NCBI RefSeq assembly: GCF_002967715.1
Contig: NZ_PUIA01000016.1
Coordinates: 372,001 to 436,000, forward strand
Length of the DNA: 64,000 bases
Origin: Blastopirellula marina
Lineage (GTDB): Bacteria > Planctomycetota > Planctomycetia > Pirellulales > Pirellulaceae
Reading direction: 5' to 3'
The notes below the pieces were generated by a model, which was given only the letters and a program-made list of their open reading frames with translations, was not told the DNA's origin and made no database searches. Position 1 is the stretch's first letter, and every line of letters starts with the position of its first letter. The translations under genes were made by a program, and so were the position numbers. This document shows, piece by piece, positions 45,306 through 55,400 of this stretch.

Positions 45306-48300
45306 TTACCACTTGGGGATCTGAACGTCGACTGTGAAGGATGGAGCCCCGGTGGTCAGTTGTTCACGTGTCCAAATTTCGATGCGTGGATCGGTAGCCG
45401 CTTCGACATCCGTCTTCGATTCATACATGAATCGATGGGTGACATTCAGGATCTGCTTCGTGTCCCCGGCAAGGGTATACGTTCGCTGAATTCGCGGTGG
45501 AGATGGTGTGATGGCTACCTGATGTGGCTGGATTCCCTGTGTGCCAGGTTCAACCCGCACGACAATGTGATACTTGTATTGGCCCAGGTTCGTCGACGAT
45601 TCGACTTTGAAATTTCCAGACTCGAAGTCAGCACCACTATTGGTCACGTTGTTGACCAGCAGGTCTCTCAGCGAAATCGTCTTCTTGGGCTTAATTGGCT
45701 GTTCGAGTTGCGTGTAGACCTTCACTCGCGCCCATTTGGCGGCAGATTGCCATCGATTCAGGCGGATCAGGAATTCTGGGAACTGCGTTTCATTTCGAAG
45801 CAGTAAGTCACTGAAGTACCGTGTTTCAAAGACTTCGTTCGGAGCAAACGCGTTGGTAACGCTAGGTACGATTTCCGCCCAAACATGAAAGGGGCGGACC
45901 GTGAATTGCGTGTTGTTGGTGTTTTCGAGTCGGACTGGGATTTCAAGTGTATTGCTATCGGGGTCTGGGGCCTGAAAATTGAGAACGCGAGCCAGGTACT
46001 CGCCATCGTATTTCAAAGCATCGTTGACGGAAATACTTGCCTGAGCGGCTTCGTCGGCGGGGTCTTCGATGAAAACGAGTTGCTTGAGCTTACCATCGTA
46101 GGCCAGACGAACCTTCTCTCCGCCGCGAAGCTGAATCTTGGCCGTATCATCGGTGTGAAGTTCACGGACAGTATAGTCATGACGTTGATCATCGAAGCGA
46201 TCGTTGGCGTACCAAATGGCACCGAAATCGTAAGGAACCGGATCTTTGGGGTCGTCGGTCCGCTGCACCGAGAAATAGATCCTCGTCTTAACCAATTCTT
46301 CGATTCGCTGCTTCAGCTGGATCTGCTGGTCTGCCGGCAGGAAGCCGCCTCGGCCACGATTCTTGGCTAACCACGCAATTTCGGTAAGCGTATTGGCAGT
46401 TGGCTTGGAGTTAGGATCGGTCTCTAAGTTGAGTGCTTGTTGTCCTAGTGCGAATCCCACGACCTGAAGCTGAGTATTTCGATATTTTGGCTTATCGAGT
46501 TCATCGATCAAGTTGATCGCGCTTGTGCGGAAGGGGAGGCCTTGTGGATCGTCTGCCTGATCGTTGGCACCATCGGTGATCACAATGATCTGGGTGGGTT
46601 TGCTAGGGTCGACCTCTTGAAGGGCCTGGTAAATCGAATAGTACAGGGGGGTCTCGCCGAAAGCTTGTAGTTCGTCGATCTTGTCCTGAATGGTCGCGAC
46701 ATCGACACCGGGTTCGTTGCGTCGTGGGGGGTGATCGAGCAGCGGTGCCAGGCTTTGGTTTTCCAGGGCCATAACGTCATTCGCCGGAACGATCCCTGGA
46801 GGCACATTCACGCCAGGGCGTTGGAATGCCTGATTGTTTGCATTCCAACCCACACGGCTTCCAAACGCATAGGTGAGCACACGGAATTTCCCTTTGGGGC
46901 TCGCCATCGTACCCAAAATATCTTTGAGTACTCCCTTCGCGACGCTCATGCGAGACGCAGGCGGGTTACCGGGAACCGTCTTCACCATCGTTGCCGAGCA
47001 ATCCAAGATAAAGATGACATCCGCGGTGCCAGACAACTCGCCGGTCACCGAGACGGTGGGCTGACGGAACGGGAATGGATTGATATCGACTACTTGCGTA
47101 ATGCTGTCAGGTCTTTGAGTGCCAGGGATATCGAATGGGAAATGTCGCGCATTCCCACGAAAACGAATCCGATCCGAACGGGACGTGGATTGAAAGATCT
47201 GCTTCGCTTTAATGATCTGCTCGAAGGGACGCCTTGATTGAGAGGGGACTGAAGGTTGTGTTTCAAACGGATGGCATGGCTCTACCGTGCCGCTTGAATT
47301 CCCAACGGCGATAGCGGTCTCATCGTTCACCAGCAAGTCAATCGCTGAGATGCCTCGCGGAATCGATTCGGGAAAGCGAATCACCATTCGATGCTTGATG
47401 TCGTCGGTCGATTCATTGATCGACTCGGGTTGGTTGACGAATTCATCGATCACGGCCCAGTTGCGATAATCGCTTCGCAGCTTGCTCAAGCGATTGATGA
47501 CTTTGCCGGCTAACTCACTCGGAGCACTGGCCGACTCAAGACTGAAAGGGACGAGGAAGCTTTGCGATAGTCGGTCGAAGTAAGGATTGAGCGAGTCGTT
47601 GCCCCAGAAATCTTCCATCGCCCGATTGGCTGACCAGGCCAGATGTTCCTTCCGTTGAATACGAAATTCAATCTGGGAAGGTGTCTTTTCATTGCCATCC
47701 AGGCGAGAGCGATTGCGAACCACATACCCTGTAAACGCAGTTGCCTCGGCGGCATTCGGAGCACTCGGGAACGATTCGATTTGCCGCGTTGGCGACATCG
47801 AGCTTTCGAGTGCCTGCTCGACCACTTTCTCGGCGAAAACGACTGCCGGGCCACTCTCTTTCAGTAGCAATTCTGCATTCGCTTGACGGTCAGGACTGAG
47901 CGGAGCGATGCGATAATCAGACGTGCCCCCAGCCTGATTTAGGGCCAATTGCCAGGGGCCTTTTTCAAACGACGAGAGCCCAAGAATCAGCGGACTCATC
48001 GAATCGGGCTGGACGTTCACGTTGCCTAGCGATTGCCCCAGGATCGACTGCATCTTGGCCCGAAGCGAGTTGCGGTCATAGGTTGTCATCGAAGGGGTTA
48101 GCTTCGCGACGTAACGAACCCGCATCAGGTTGTAGATTTCCAGTAACGTTTCGGAGTCGGAGCGATCCTTGCCTCCTTGTGCGTCGATGATATCCTGCGA
48201 CTCTCGATTGAGAAAACGGATGACATCGCTGTAGTTCTGGGTAATCTCATCGATCAACTGTTGGTCCGGCACTGCTACCTTGGTGTAGTCCGGACGGCTC

Positions 48301-50615
48301 TCTCCTTCCAGTTTTCGCGGAGTGAGCGCCCCTGCCAGTTCGTGGGCTTTTTCAAGGGCCGTGGTTACCTGACTCAATCGCAATTGACGATCGTCATTAG
48401 GGTAGGGGTGATGAGTCAGCCACGACAACAAGTACGGAGCCGACGCCCTGACGCTGTCGACGGCAACATACGCTTCGATCAACCGGGCTTTTTTCTTTTC
48501 TAACGCTTCCAATCCCTTCGATCCGTCGGTCAGACCCTGAATCAGATCGATCGTTTGCTCGGGCTGAAGGGCAAACAGACGGTCTTCCGCTTCGCGACGT
48601 ACTTCGTCTGCGTTGTCGAGCCCTTGTTCAAGCCACGGGAACACACGCTGGTCTTCTACGAAGGCGATCTTTTCGATTCGGCGGCGGCACTGCAGGGCAT
48701 CGACCATGGCATTGCGATAGTCGGTCGCTTCATAAGAACTTGCTTCGATTCCGAAGTTTGTCTGCATGGTTTGGAAGAAGTCTCGTAGCATGGCAAGAAA
48801 CTCGACCTCAATGACATGCATCCCTTGGTTTTCGCCCTGCACTGGGGAGTTGGGAGCCGAGCTCAAATAGGCGAGGATCAAATTGATATTCGCAGGCGTC
48901 ATGTCCCGCTGATTTTCCCGCGTATAGTGATCGAGAAGGAATTCTGCCGCGGCATAGTAGTCTTCGCAGGCCAGCGGTTTCGTCCGCTTTTCGGCGGACA
49001 GTTCTTTGTCTTTCTCTTCTTCTTCAATCTTGTCAGAGTTGGCCTTCAATTCCGCAAGCGTTGGGATCTTGGTAAGCGGCCCTGTGTGAGTCGAACGCCA
49101 ACAGGCAAGACTGCTGAGCGGGAAGGGTTCAGCAGCGGCCAAATCACGTTGCAGACTGCTTCCCTGGTAGTAGGGCAGCTGAGAATTCAGGATGGCACTT
49201 TTTGCTCCGGTATCGTACTGAGCGAGTGTCATGGCCAGGTTGTCGATCGCTTGGTTGATGGCTTTCAGGCTTTGCGTAAGCTCGGATTGATAGGCAACGC
49301 CTGACTCGGCAAGACTCTCGGCCCGGGTCAGGTCGTATTGAATCAAGCTGAATCGGTAAGGTGCCAGCTTCAGCGCATCATGCTCTCCGAGTAGCTCGAG
49401 TGCTTCCCACATCTGCGATAGGCGTTCTTGTTCCGAGGTACCTGAACTTGCTGAATTGATGGGGCTAATCTGAAACTTGGCGTCACCTACGCGGCTTAGC
49501 AGCACCTGGTTAGGCCCAGGGGACTGGCCAATGGGAATCAAAAGGGGGACCTGGCGGGAATTGCGATGTTGGACGGCCCAGTCATCGACATTCTTCTGCA
49601 AATAGGCTTCAAGCTCTGCTAGAGAAACGCTGTCGTCGTCGACCGACGAGGGCATTTCGTTGGCTTCGCCCATGAGGCCACGTCCGAAGAAGAGGCCAAA
49701 ATTCGTCCCCCCTTCAAACGGATTGGCCCACGACTTTTGCCCGTCGCTACTGGACAACAGCAGGAACGTGTTGGAAAGCTGAATGTCTTGAGGAAGCGTC
49801 TTGGCTAAAAGCTGGGTCGACGACGGGAAGTCGTTGTAAAGACGGTTTGCCGCCCATTGAGACTCCATGCGTCCCATGTCGAGCACCAAGAGCTTGTATG
49901 ACTTGGGATACTTCTTGACTTTCGGATGGTCGGCGATCGCTCGAAGTATTGATTCCAGCGGTACGAGTTTGCCGCTTGCTTCAGGCTTTTCAGGCGACAG
50001 GGCCTGGCTGTCCTTGGCGACCAGGTAGGGAACACCATCGAAGTTGGTGATTCCGTGGCAGCTGAAATAAAAGATCCAGCCGCCAGGACGAGGACCTCCA
50101 GGACCGTTGGCGATTTCCAGGTATTTGGTGACTGCCGAAGTGAATTCTGATTCGTTCAAGTCGGCCCAAGGCTTTTTCTGTTCCGCCCCGGCTGCCATGC
50201 CTTGGCCGGCAACCAATTCGATATTGCTGGCCGAGTCCTCCATCGAGAGTGTGAAGTTGTTGCGATCTTCTTGGGCAAACGCATTGGGGGCCCACAGCGA
50301 GTCATCGTGCTCGAGCGTGGTCAAATGCATCATCGGGGTTTTCGTCGGTTGGCAGCCAATAATGGCGATGAACGAGCCAACCAATAGTACCAACGCGAAG
50401 AGCAGAAGGTTAAGAATGCCGATGTTCTTCGGCCCCTTTGCTTTGTTGTCTTGCAGGTAGGTCTTATCGGAACGATGCCCGCCGGTTGCCGGATCGTTCT
50501 TCCTGCGGCCGCGCCAATCCGAAGGGTCGCTAGACGGCTTGGAAGCAGGCTGAGGAGAATGGGCCGGTTTGCCTTTGGTATTCGGTTTACCTTTACCTTC
50601 ACGCCAATCGGCCAT
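45306..50615 (-). CDS. Giant bitopic protein with pseudo-caspase and vWA domains
   Basis: 1769 residues. A basic, disordered cytoplasmic N-terminus (ADWREGKG, SDWRGRRK) and one membrane helix (64-87, NLLLFALVLLVGSFIAIIG) are followed by a large periplasmic part. Residues ~110-390 follow caspase/C14 order: IFYFSCHGI with His187-Gly188, then KLLVLDMGRM where the catalytic Cys is Gly248, then FLLLSSSDGQKSWANP and NFGLFFGRGLMGEA. A helical stretch follows, then a vWA domain with MIDAS DCSAT (Asp1205, Ser1207, Thr1209) and ITDGAND (Asp1348), and a beta-rich end. Role unknown. Topology resembles TssM, no similarity claimed. Own promoter candidate upstream; neighbour genes on the same strand are a HEAT lipoprotein and hcp. 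Confidence 0.85.
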   Translation of the reverse strand: MADWREGKGKPNTKGKPAHSPQPASKPSSDPSDWRGRRKNDPATGGHRSDKTYLQDNKAKGPKNIGILNLLLFALVLLVGSFIAIIGCQPTKTPMMHLTTLEHDDSLWAPNAFAQEDRNNFTLSMEDSASNIELVAGQGMAAGAEQKKPWADLNESEFTSAVTKYLEIANGPGGPRPGGWIFYFSCHGITNFDGVPYLVAKDSQALSPEKPEASGKLVPLESILRAIADHPKVKKYPKSYKLLVLDMGRMESQWAANRLYNDFPSSTQLLAKTLPQDIQLSNTFLLLSSSDGQKSWANPFEGGTNFGLFFGRGLMGEANEMPSSVDDDSVSLAELEAYLQKNVDDWAVQHRNSRQVPLLIPIGQSPGPNQVLLSRVGDAKFQISPINSASSGTSEQERLSQMWEALELLGEHDALKLAPYRFSLIQYDLTRAESLAESGVAYQSELTQSLKAINQAIDNLAMTLAQYDTGAKSAILNSQLPYYQGSSLQRDLAAAEPFPLSSLACWRSTHTGPLTKIPTLAELKANSDKIEEEEKDKELSAEKRTKPLACEDYYAAAEFLLDHYTRENQRDMTPANINLILAYLSSAPNSPVQGENQGMHVIEVEFLAMLRDFFQTMQTNFGIEASSYEATDYRNAMVDALQCRRRIEKIAFVEDQRVFPWLEQGLDNADEVRREAEDRLFALQPEQTIDLIQGLTDGSKGLEALEKKKARLIEAYVAVDSVRASAPYLLSWLTHHPYPNDDRQLRLSQVTTALEKAHELAGALTPRKLEGESRPDYTKVAVPDQQLIDEITQNYSDVIRFLNRESQDIIDAQGGKDRSDSETLLEIYNLMRVRYVAKLTPSMTTYDRNSLRAKMQSILGQSLGNVNVQPDSMSPLILGLSSFEKGPWQLALNQAGGTSDYRIAPLSPDRQANAELLLKESGPAVVFAEKVVEQALESSMSPTRQIESFPSAPNAAEATAFTGYVVRNRSRLDGNEKTPSQIEFRIQRKEHLAWSANRAMEDFWGNDSLNPYFDRLSQSFLVPFSLESASAPSELAGKVINRLSKLRSDYRNWAVIDEFVNQPESINESTDDIKHRMVIRFPESIPRGISAIDLLVNDETAIAVGNSSGTVEPCHPFETQPSVPSQSRRPFEQIIKAKQIFQSTSRSDRIRFRGNARHFPFDIPGTQRPDSITQVVDINPFPFRQPTVSVTGELSGTADVIFILDCSATMVKTVPGNPPASRMSVAKGVLKDILGTMASPKGKFRVLTYAFGSRVGWNANNQAFQRPGVNVPPGIVPANDVMALENQSLAPLLDHPPRRNEPGVDVATIQDKIDELQAFGETPLYYSIYQALQEVDPSKPTQIIVITDGANDQADDPQGLPFRTSAINLIDELDKPKYRNTQLQVVGFALGQQALNLETDPNSKPTANTLTEIAWLAKNRGRGGFLPADQQIQLKQRIEELVKTRIYFSVQRTDDPKDPVPYDFGAIWYANDRFDDQRHDYTVRELHTDDTAKIQLRGGEKVRLAYDGKLKQLVFIEDPADEAAQASISVNDALKYDGEYLARVLNFQAPDPDSNTLEIPVRLENTNNTQFTVRPFHVWAEIVPSVTNAFAPNEVFETRYFSDLLLRNETQFPEFLIRLNRWQSAAKWARVKVYTQLEQPIKPKKTISLRDLLVNNVTNSGADFESGNFKVESSTNLGQYKYHIVVRVEPGTQGIQPHQVAITPSPPRIQRTYTLAGDTKQILNVTHRFMYESKTDVEAATDPRIEIWTREQLTTGAPSFTVDVQIPKW

Positions 50616-50688
50616 GATACTCGCCTAGCTCCTATCTATTGCACACGGGAGTTCATCGAATTTCGGTCGCAATCGTTCTCTGGCGGTG

Positions 50689-50716
50689 ATTGTAGAACAA
50701 TCCTGATGCGTTTCCA
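50689..50716 (-). promoter_or_regulatory. Candidate promoter with overlapping dyad for the vWA gene
   Basis: On the minus strand TGGAAA, 16-bp spacer, TACAAT, ~75 bp before the start. The -10 lies in a perfect dyad GATTGT-AGA-ACAATC (50688-50702), a plausible repressor site. Confidence 0.45.
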
Positions 50717-50803
50717 TCGAGGTTACCAGATAATCACTTCCCAAGAGAACGAGATTCTCCGAAAATCATGGACTCGATATGGTCTTCTGAGGCGGCAAGA
50801 ACG

Positions 50804-50842
50804 AAAAACGCCACGTCTTGGATAGCCAATGACGTGGCGTTT
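50804..50842 (-). terminator. Intrinsic terminator after the HEAT lipoprotein gene
   Basis: 12-bp stem (50806-50817 with 50831-50842), inner TTGG/CCAA pairing, and a U run on the minus strand, ~30 bp past the stop. Separates this gene from the vWA gene. Confidence 0.88.
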
Positions 50843-50872
50843 GTGGCATTCAAACTTGCGGAGGCAGATCGA

Positions 50873-52096
50873 CTAGCGAGCGATCGTAATCGAGCTACCT
50901 GGTCGCAGCACTCGCAGGGCCAACCCATCGACTGGGCTGACGTGAACCAGGCTGCCGTCGATCTTCATGACCTGCACCTTGCCGTCGATCGTATGTTCAC
51001 CGCGTCGGCTGTGGACCTGAACGGCCAGCACTTCGCCAACAGCCACTTTCGCGGTCTTAGGCATGTGCATCACAGCGGTCTTGGCGTGATCCAGGACGAA
51101 TTCAACTTTGGTGCTCACGGTCACAGGTTCCTTGGCTGCCGGAACTTCTGGAACGATGAAGGAGTCGTCAACCAGATCCTGAACGACCAGTGGTGCTGTC
51201 GTCGAGACTCCTTGAGCGGAAACCATCTTTACTTCCGACTTCTTGACGACCGCGGCAGGAACTGTGCCAGCGAAGCCGACGTTGATCGGAGCGTAGAAGT
51301 TGGTTTCAGGTGCCTTGGCCGGAGCCGCTGGAAGCGAGACGAAGTCAGCGTTTTGCAGCTTGGAATTCGAGGCTTCCATTGGGGTTGGTGGTGGAATCGG
51401 TGGCAGCGGTTCGCCAGCACCTGGGGCCGTTTCACGACCTGGTACTGGTGGCGTTGGAACCGTTTCACGTTTGTCGTCGGTCTTAGGTTCGACACTGATC
51501 GGTGGGCATGCCGACAGGGCTTGCATCGCGATCGCTCGGACTTCGGCCGAAGGTTCGTGCCAGCATCCGTCGGTTTCGCCGTAGGCCATGTCCTGCAGCT
51601 TCTCTTGGATTTTCTCGGTGCAGCAGCCGTTGCCACAACCATCTTGGCAGCAACAAGAGCCAGCCAATGCCAGGACGGTCTCAGCGGCCGTCTTACGCAC
51701 TTCTTCCGTGCAGTCGTTCAGACCAGCCAGCAAAGCAGCTTCAACCTTGCCTTCTTTGTCGTAGCATCCACAACCGATGGTGGCGAGATACTTCAAGGCC
51801 TTGATCTTCTGTGGTGCTAGATCCTCTTCAGCCTTAATCTCGGCGGCAGCCTTGATCGCCGGATTTGGCGATTCCAGGTTGGCTGGGTCCGCTATGCGCT
51901 TGAGAGGTGGAGTTCGTTCGCGCTGCGGATTGTTACCGCGACGGTTCACCCAGTTGGCATTGGCGGCATCAAATGCCTGAGGAATGCCGAGCTTGTTCCA
52001 GACCGTAACGGTTGGAGGAGCGGAGTGAATTGCACATCCGTTAGCGAACATGGCTACGCACGCAAGTACGGCGTACGGCAGAGATGGCCTGACCAT
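50873..52096 (-). CDS. HEAT-repeat lipoprotein, cysteine-rich
   Basis: 407 residues from ATG 52096, preferred over ATG 52153 because AGGAAG precedes it and a lipoprotein signal starts at once (YAVLACVAMFANGC, Cys21; lipobox slightly unusual). Residues ~90-200 are helical HEAT-like repeats (KIKALKYLATIGCGC; VEAALLAGLNDCTEEVRKTA; PSAEVRAIAMQALSACPP) with many Cys, including CCCQDGCGNGCC. A Pro-rich linker and a C-terminal small beta domain (VLAVQVHSRRGEHTIDGKVQ ... RVLRPGSSITIAR) follow. Probably outer- or inner-membrane anchored in the periplasm. It lies between the two pseudo-caspase giants, suggesting a shared envelope complex; function unknown. Confidence 0.82.
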   Translation of the reverse strand: MVRPSLPYAVLACVAMFANGCAIHSAPPTVTVWNKLGIPQAFDAANANWVNRRGNNPQRERTPPLKRIADPANLESPNPAIKAAAEIKAEEDLAPQKIKALKYLATIGCGCYDKEGKVEAALLAGLNDCTEEVRKTAAETVLALAGSCCCQDGCGNGCCTEKIQEKLQDMAYGETDGCWHEPSAEVRAIAMQALSACPPISVEPKTDDKRETVPTPPVPGRETAPGAGEPLPPIPPPTPMEASNSKLQNADFVSLPAAPAKAPETNFYAPINVGFAGTVPAAVVKKSEVKMVSAQGVSTTAPLVVQDLVDDSFIVPEVPAAKEPVTVSTKVEFVLDHAKTAVMHMPKTAKVAVGEVLAVQVHSRRGEHTIDGKVQVMKIDGSLVHVSPVDGLALRVLRPGSSITIAR

Positions 52097-52404
52097 GGGT
52101 AACTTCCTGTTGTTTATGACGCAAGTTCGAGGAATGCCTTTGGGGGTGGTCATTTCAAATGCACGGGATCAACGGGCATTAAAATTCCCCCCCACATGCA
52201 CTACCATCGGAGTCCATGTCCCATAAAAACAGTATTCAAGATGCTTGCGCCATGATCTCCCTAAATTGCGAGCTCGACTAAATCCGCAATGTCTGCCAGT
52301 ATTCCCAGGTCGAGTGCTGTTATTGGGAAGCTATAGAGCCTGGGGAGACTATTGCGGCAAAGCGAATGCTAGCGATGCAATCAGCTTGAATTGGCGGAAA
52401 ATAC
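52097..52404. other. 308-bp region between lipoprotein and giant gene
   Basis: Holds the leader of the HEAT lipoprotein gene (SD at ~52103-52110). A weak 6-bp stem (TTCCCA/TGGGAA) lies near 52300-52330. No promoter, terminator or gene that I can support. Confidence 0.5.
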
Positions 52405-55400
52405 CTAGTCGAACTTCAGTTTGTAGACTGGGGCGTTCTCTTTGGCCGGGGTTGCTTCGGCTTCGGTCTCGGTCGATTTGATTCCGCCTGAGGATTGCCG
52501 ACCGCTCGATACAAGCGTGTATTTTGTTCCCGGCTTAAGCATGTCGCTCTCAAACACCCATGTCACGCCGTCGGCGTCCAGGCGAGGTTGAACGGGAACC
52601 TCTTTGATGCTCGGTTGGTACTGCGGATCGGTGGCAGGACGTCCGTTCACGAAGACAACCTGGGCCTTAATGATCATGGGCTGCATCGGCCCCCCGGCAT
52701 TCATAGGAGCGTTGCTCTTGGGGCCAACTCGAACGATCAGGTCCAGAGGAGCCGACTTCAAATCCGCGCGATTCACTGCCCGTACTCTTAGCTTTTGGGT
52801 GGTGCCGGCATCCCACTTCAAATCCTCGGGCCTTATGGTCAAAAGAAACTGGGGAATCCTCAGGAAGGTGTCGTTAGGATTGGGCAGGATATTGCCAACC
52901 AACGGTTCCAACTTCAATGGCTTGTCGGCAATCGTATCGCCAGGGCCAGGCGAACCGTACTCTAAGTACTTAATGCCCGAATCGTTGTCTTGAGTAGGGA
53001 TCGTCACCTTGAGGCCTTCGTTAACCGGAATCGTCAGTGGCGACGGTTGAATATTGATTGTGGGAGGATCCTTGTCGATCACGACCGGAATTCTTAAATC
53101 GTTTACCTGCTTTGTGCCGTTGTATATCTCGACGACGAAATCGCCAACGAACGTCTCGTAGGTTTTCGCACTCAACCCCTTGGCGACAACGTCTTGCAGG
53201 GTTGCCGTAATCACGAGTGGGCCTTCTGCCTGGGCTGCCGTCAATTCGGCCGAGAAGGACCGGTTCGAATAAATTGTTTCCGTGAAATTCAACCGAGCAG
53301 ACTCAAATCCGTTACCTTTTTCCAGCAACCCCAGCTGAATTTTGTCGGGTTTGATCTCGCTGGCACCATTGAAGCTGTTGGTATCGGTCGAAATCGCCAA
53401 CATCCAATCGATGGTTTCGATATTGGGTGGAAGGATGATCGGAAGCCGACTGTCCGCCCAGGACGAGGCCATGACATCGACGGCAGGTGACGGTTTTTCT
53501 TCGTCTTCGATGTGCGGCAAATAAGCGTCTAGGCGTAAAGCCTCGAATCCGGCCGAGGCATCGGCATCCAGCTTTCCGGAATCCAAATCCATTACATTTC
53601 TAAACGCGCGACGCAGCGTCGGAAGCTTCTCGGCACAGGCAATGTCCAGCAGAATGGGACGTCGGACAGGCTTGGTTCCATCCAGGTTAAGAATCGCTCC
53701 CAAGGTGGCCGTCGCTTCAGGTGAAGAAATCGTGCCGAATGCCTGACGCTTGATCAGTTCCGAGTCTTCAAACGTATCTTGCCACTTCCAGTCCCACTCT
53801 ACGCGAATCGGAACCTTGGCCAAATTATGGGGGAGGCTCGGAAAACCAAACAGCCTCTCTTCATCCCACGTAGCGGTCGGAAGAGAATGCTCGCCGGTGA
53901 TTGGCTGAACGATCATCTCCAGTCGAGAAAGCTTGTCTACCGGCAAGACCGACGTTTGCACGTCCAAGTAAGACTGCGGCGCACGAGGAACCCACTCGAT
54001 CCACCGCATCCAGCGGACCGGGTTGTTGTTGACGTCCTTGTTTTCCAGATCTTCGATGACCACCAGCAAGCCATTTGAAATATCGGTCGGGGTGACCTTG
54101 CCCCCGATACCCGGCTTGCCATCGGGGCCAGGTGGGCCAGGGGGACCGGTGAATTTCAGCCATTGGCAGCGATCCGGCTGAACCGTGTCATTTACGATTC
54201 GTCCCCGTTCTCGGGTCGATGGTGGTGGGATTTGGTCGTACGAGGCCAGGCTGACATCGCTTGCGACGCCTGTGGGAAGAAAGTCGTTACCCAGGGTAAT
54301 GGTAGGGCGTTCGTAGGTGGCCACACGCCAGGGAGTGATCTCGGCTTCTTGACTGTTTGCACCACCGTCGAGTGGCTTGCGATGGTACTGGTCCGAGAAA
54401 ATCCGTCCTGTCGGCATCAGGCTCGTCTCAGGTCGAACGACAGGGTAGATCGAGACTTTCACCTTGCGGTTGATTCGCGAGCGATTGATCAGCCCCAGGT
54501 TGAATTCCGACTCCCGGTTATCGAACAGGGGAATCTGGACGCGTTGTCCGTAGTAAATACCTGCCCCAGAGGCACCCGTTTGCTGAACGACGACATCGAC
54601 CTCCTCGGCCCAGGGAAGCGAAACATTGAGCTTGCATGATCGACTCGACTCGGCACCAGGCGGAATGTACTTCGCGGGGATCGTAAAGACGATCGGCTCG
54701 CTTTGGGCCGCACGAATATCGGCCATGTTTCGTCGCGAGGCATTCTTTTCGCGGTCGATCCTGGCAGAGACACTACCTCGGATTGTAATCGGGCCGCTGG
54801 CATCAATGTTATAGTCCAGCGTGTCGCCGGACGCGGCGAGGTCTTCGTTCTTAAACGATACGTCTAAAACGGTTCGGTCATATTCCAGGTTGAAAACAAC
54901 TTTCCCAGGGGGGAAGTTGGCCGCCACCAATTCGATCTCGAAGTCAACTTTCTCGGCGATGCGATCGAGTTGCAGCGATTGCGTCTCTTTGCCAGGACGG
55001 ACCGTTAGTCGCGGGATCTTCTCCTTCACAGGAAAGCGGAAGGGGAGGGGAGAGACTTCTCCAACAATTTGCGGCGTGTCCCGCCAGTCGAGCGAACGCA
55101 CGCGGACCTGGTAAAGAACCTGGCTGCGATACTCGGCATCGGCAGGCATGTTGGCTTGAATTGTTTCACCCAATTCGATGAACGGAGCGGCCGAGTCGTC
55201 GCTCGGAGGACTGCCTGCCCCGGCGATCTTCAGATAAAGAGTTCTCAATTTCTCCATGCTGGCCTCGGAAGCACGCGGCAGCATCGCTGTTGACAGGCGG
55301 GCCAGAAACGGCGTCGAGTTATCGATGTACGTGTAATCGGGAACGGGTTGCTGCGAGAACTGGCGGAGCGAGTCGGCCATCTTCTTGCGATCGGCTGCCG

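Noticed and set aside
50768-51820. 350-codon plus-strand open frame opposite the HEAT lipoprotein gene
   Set aside because: Antisense shadow; it also runs through the intrinsic terminator at 50804-50842.
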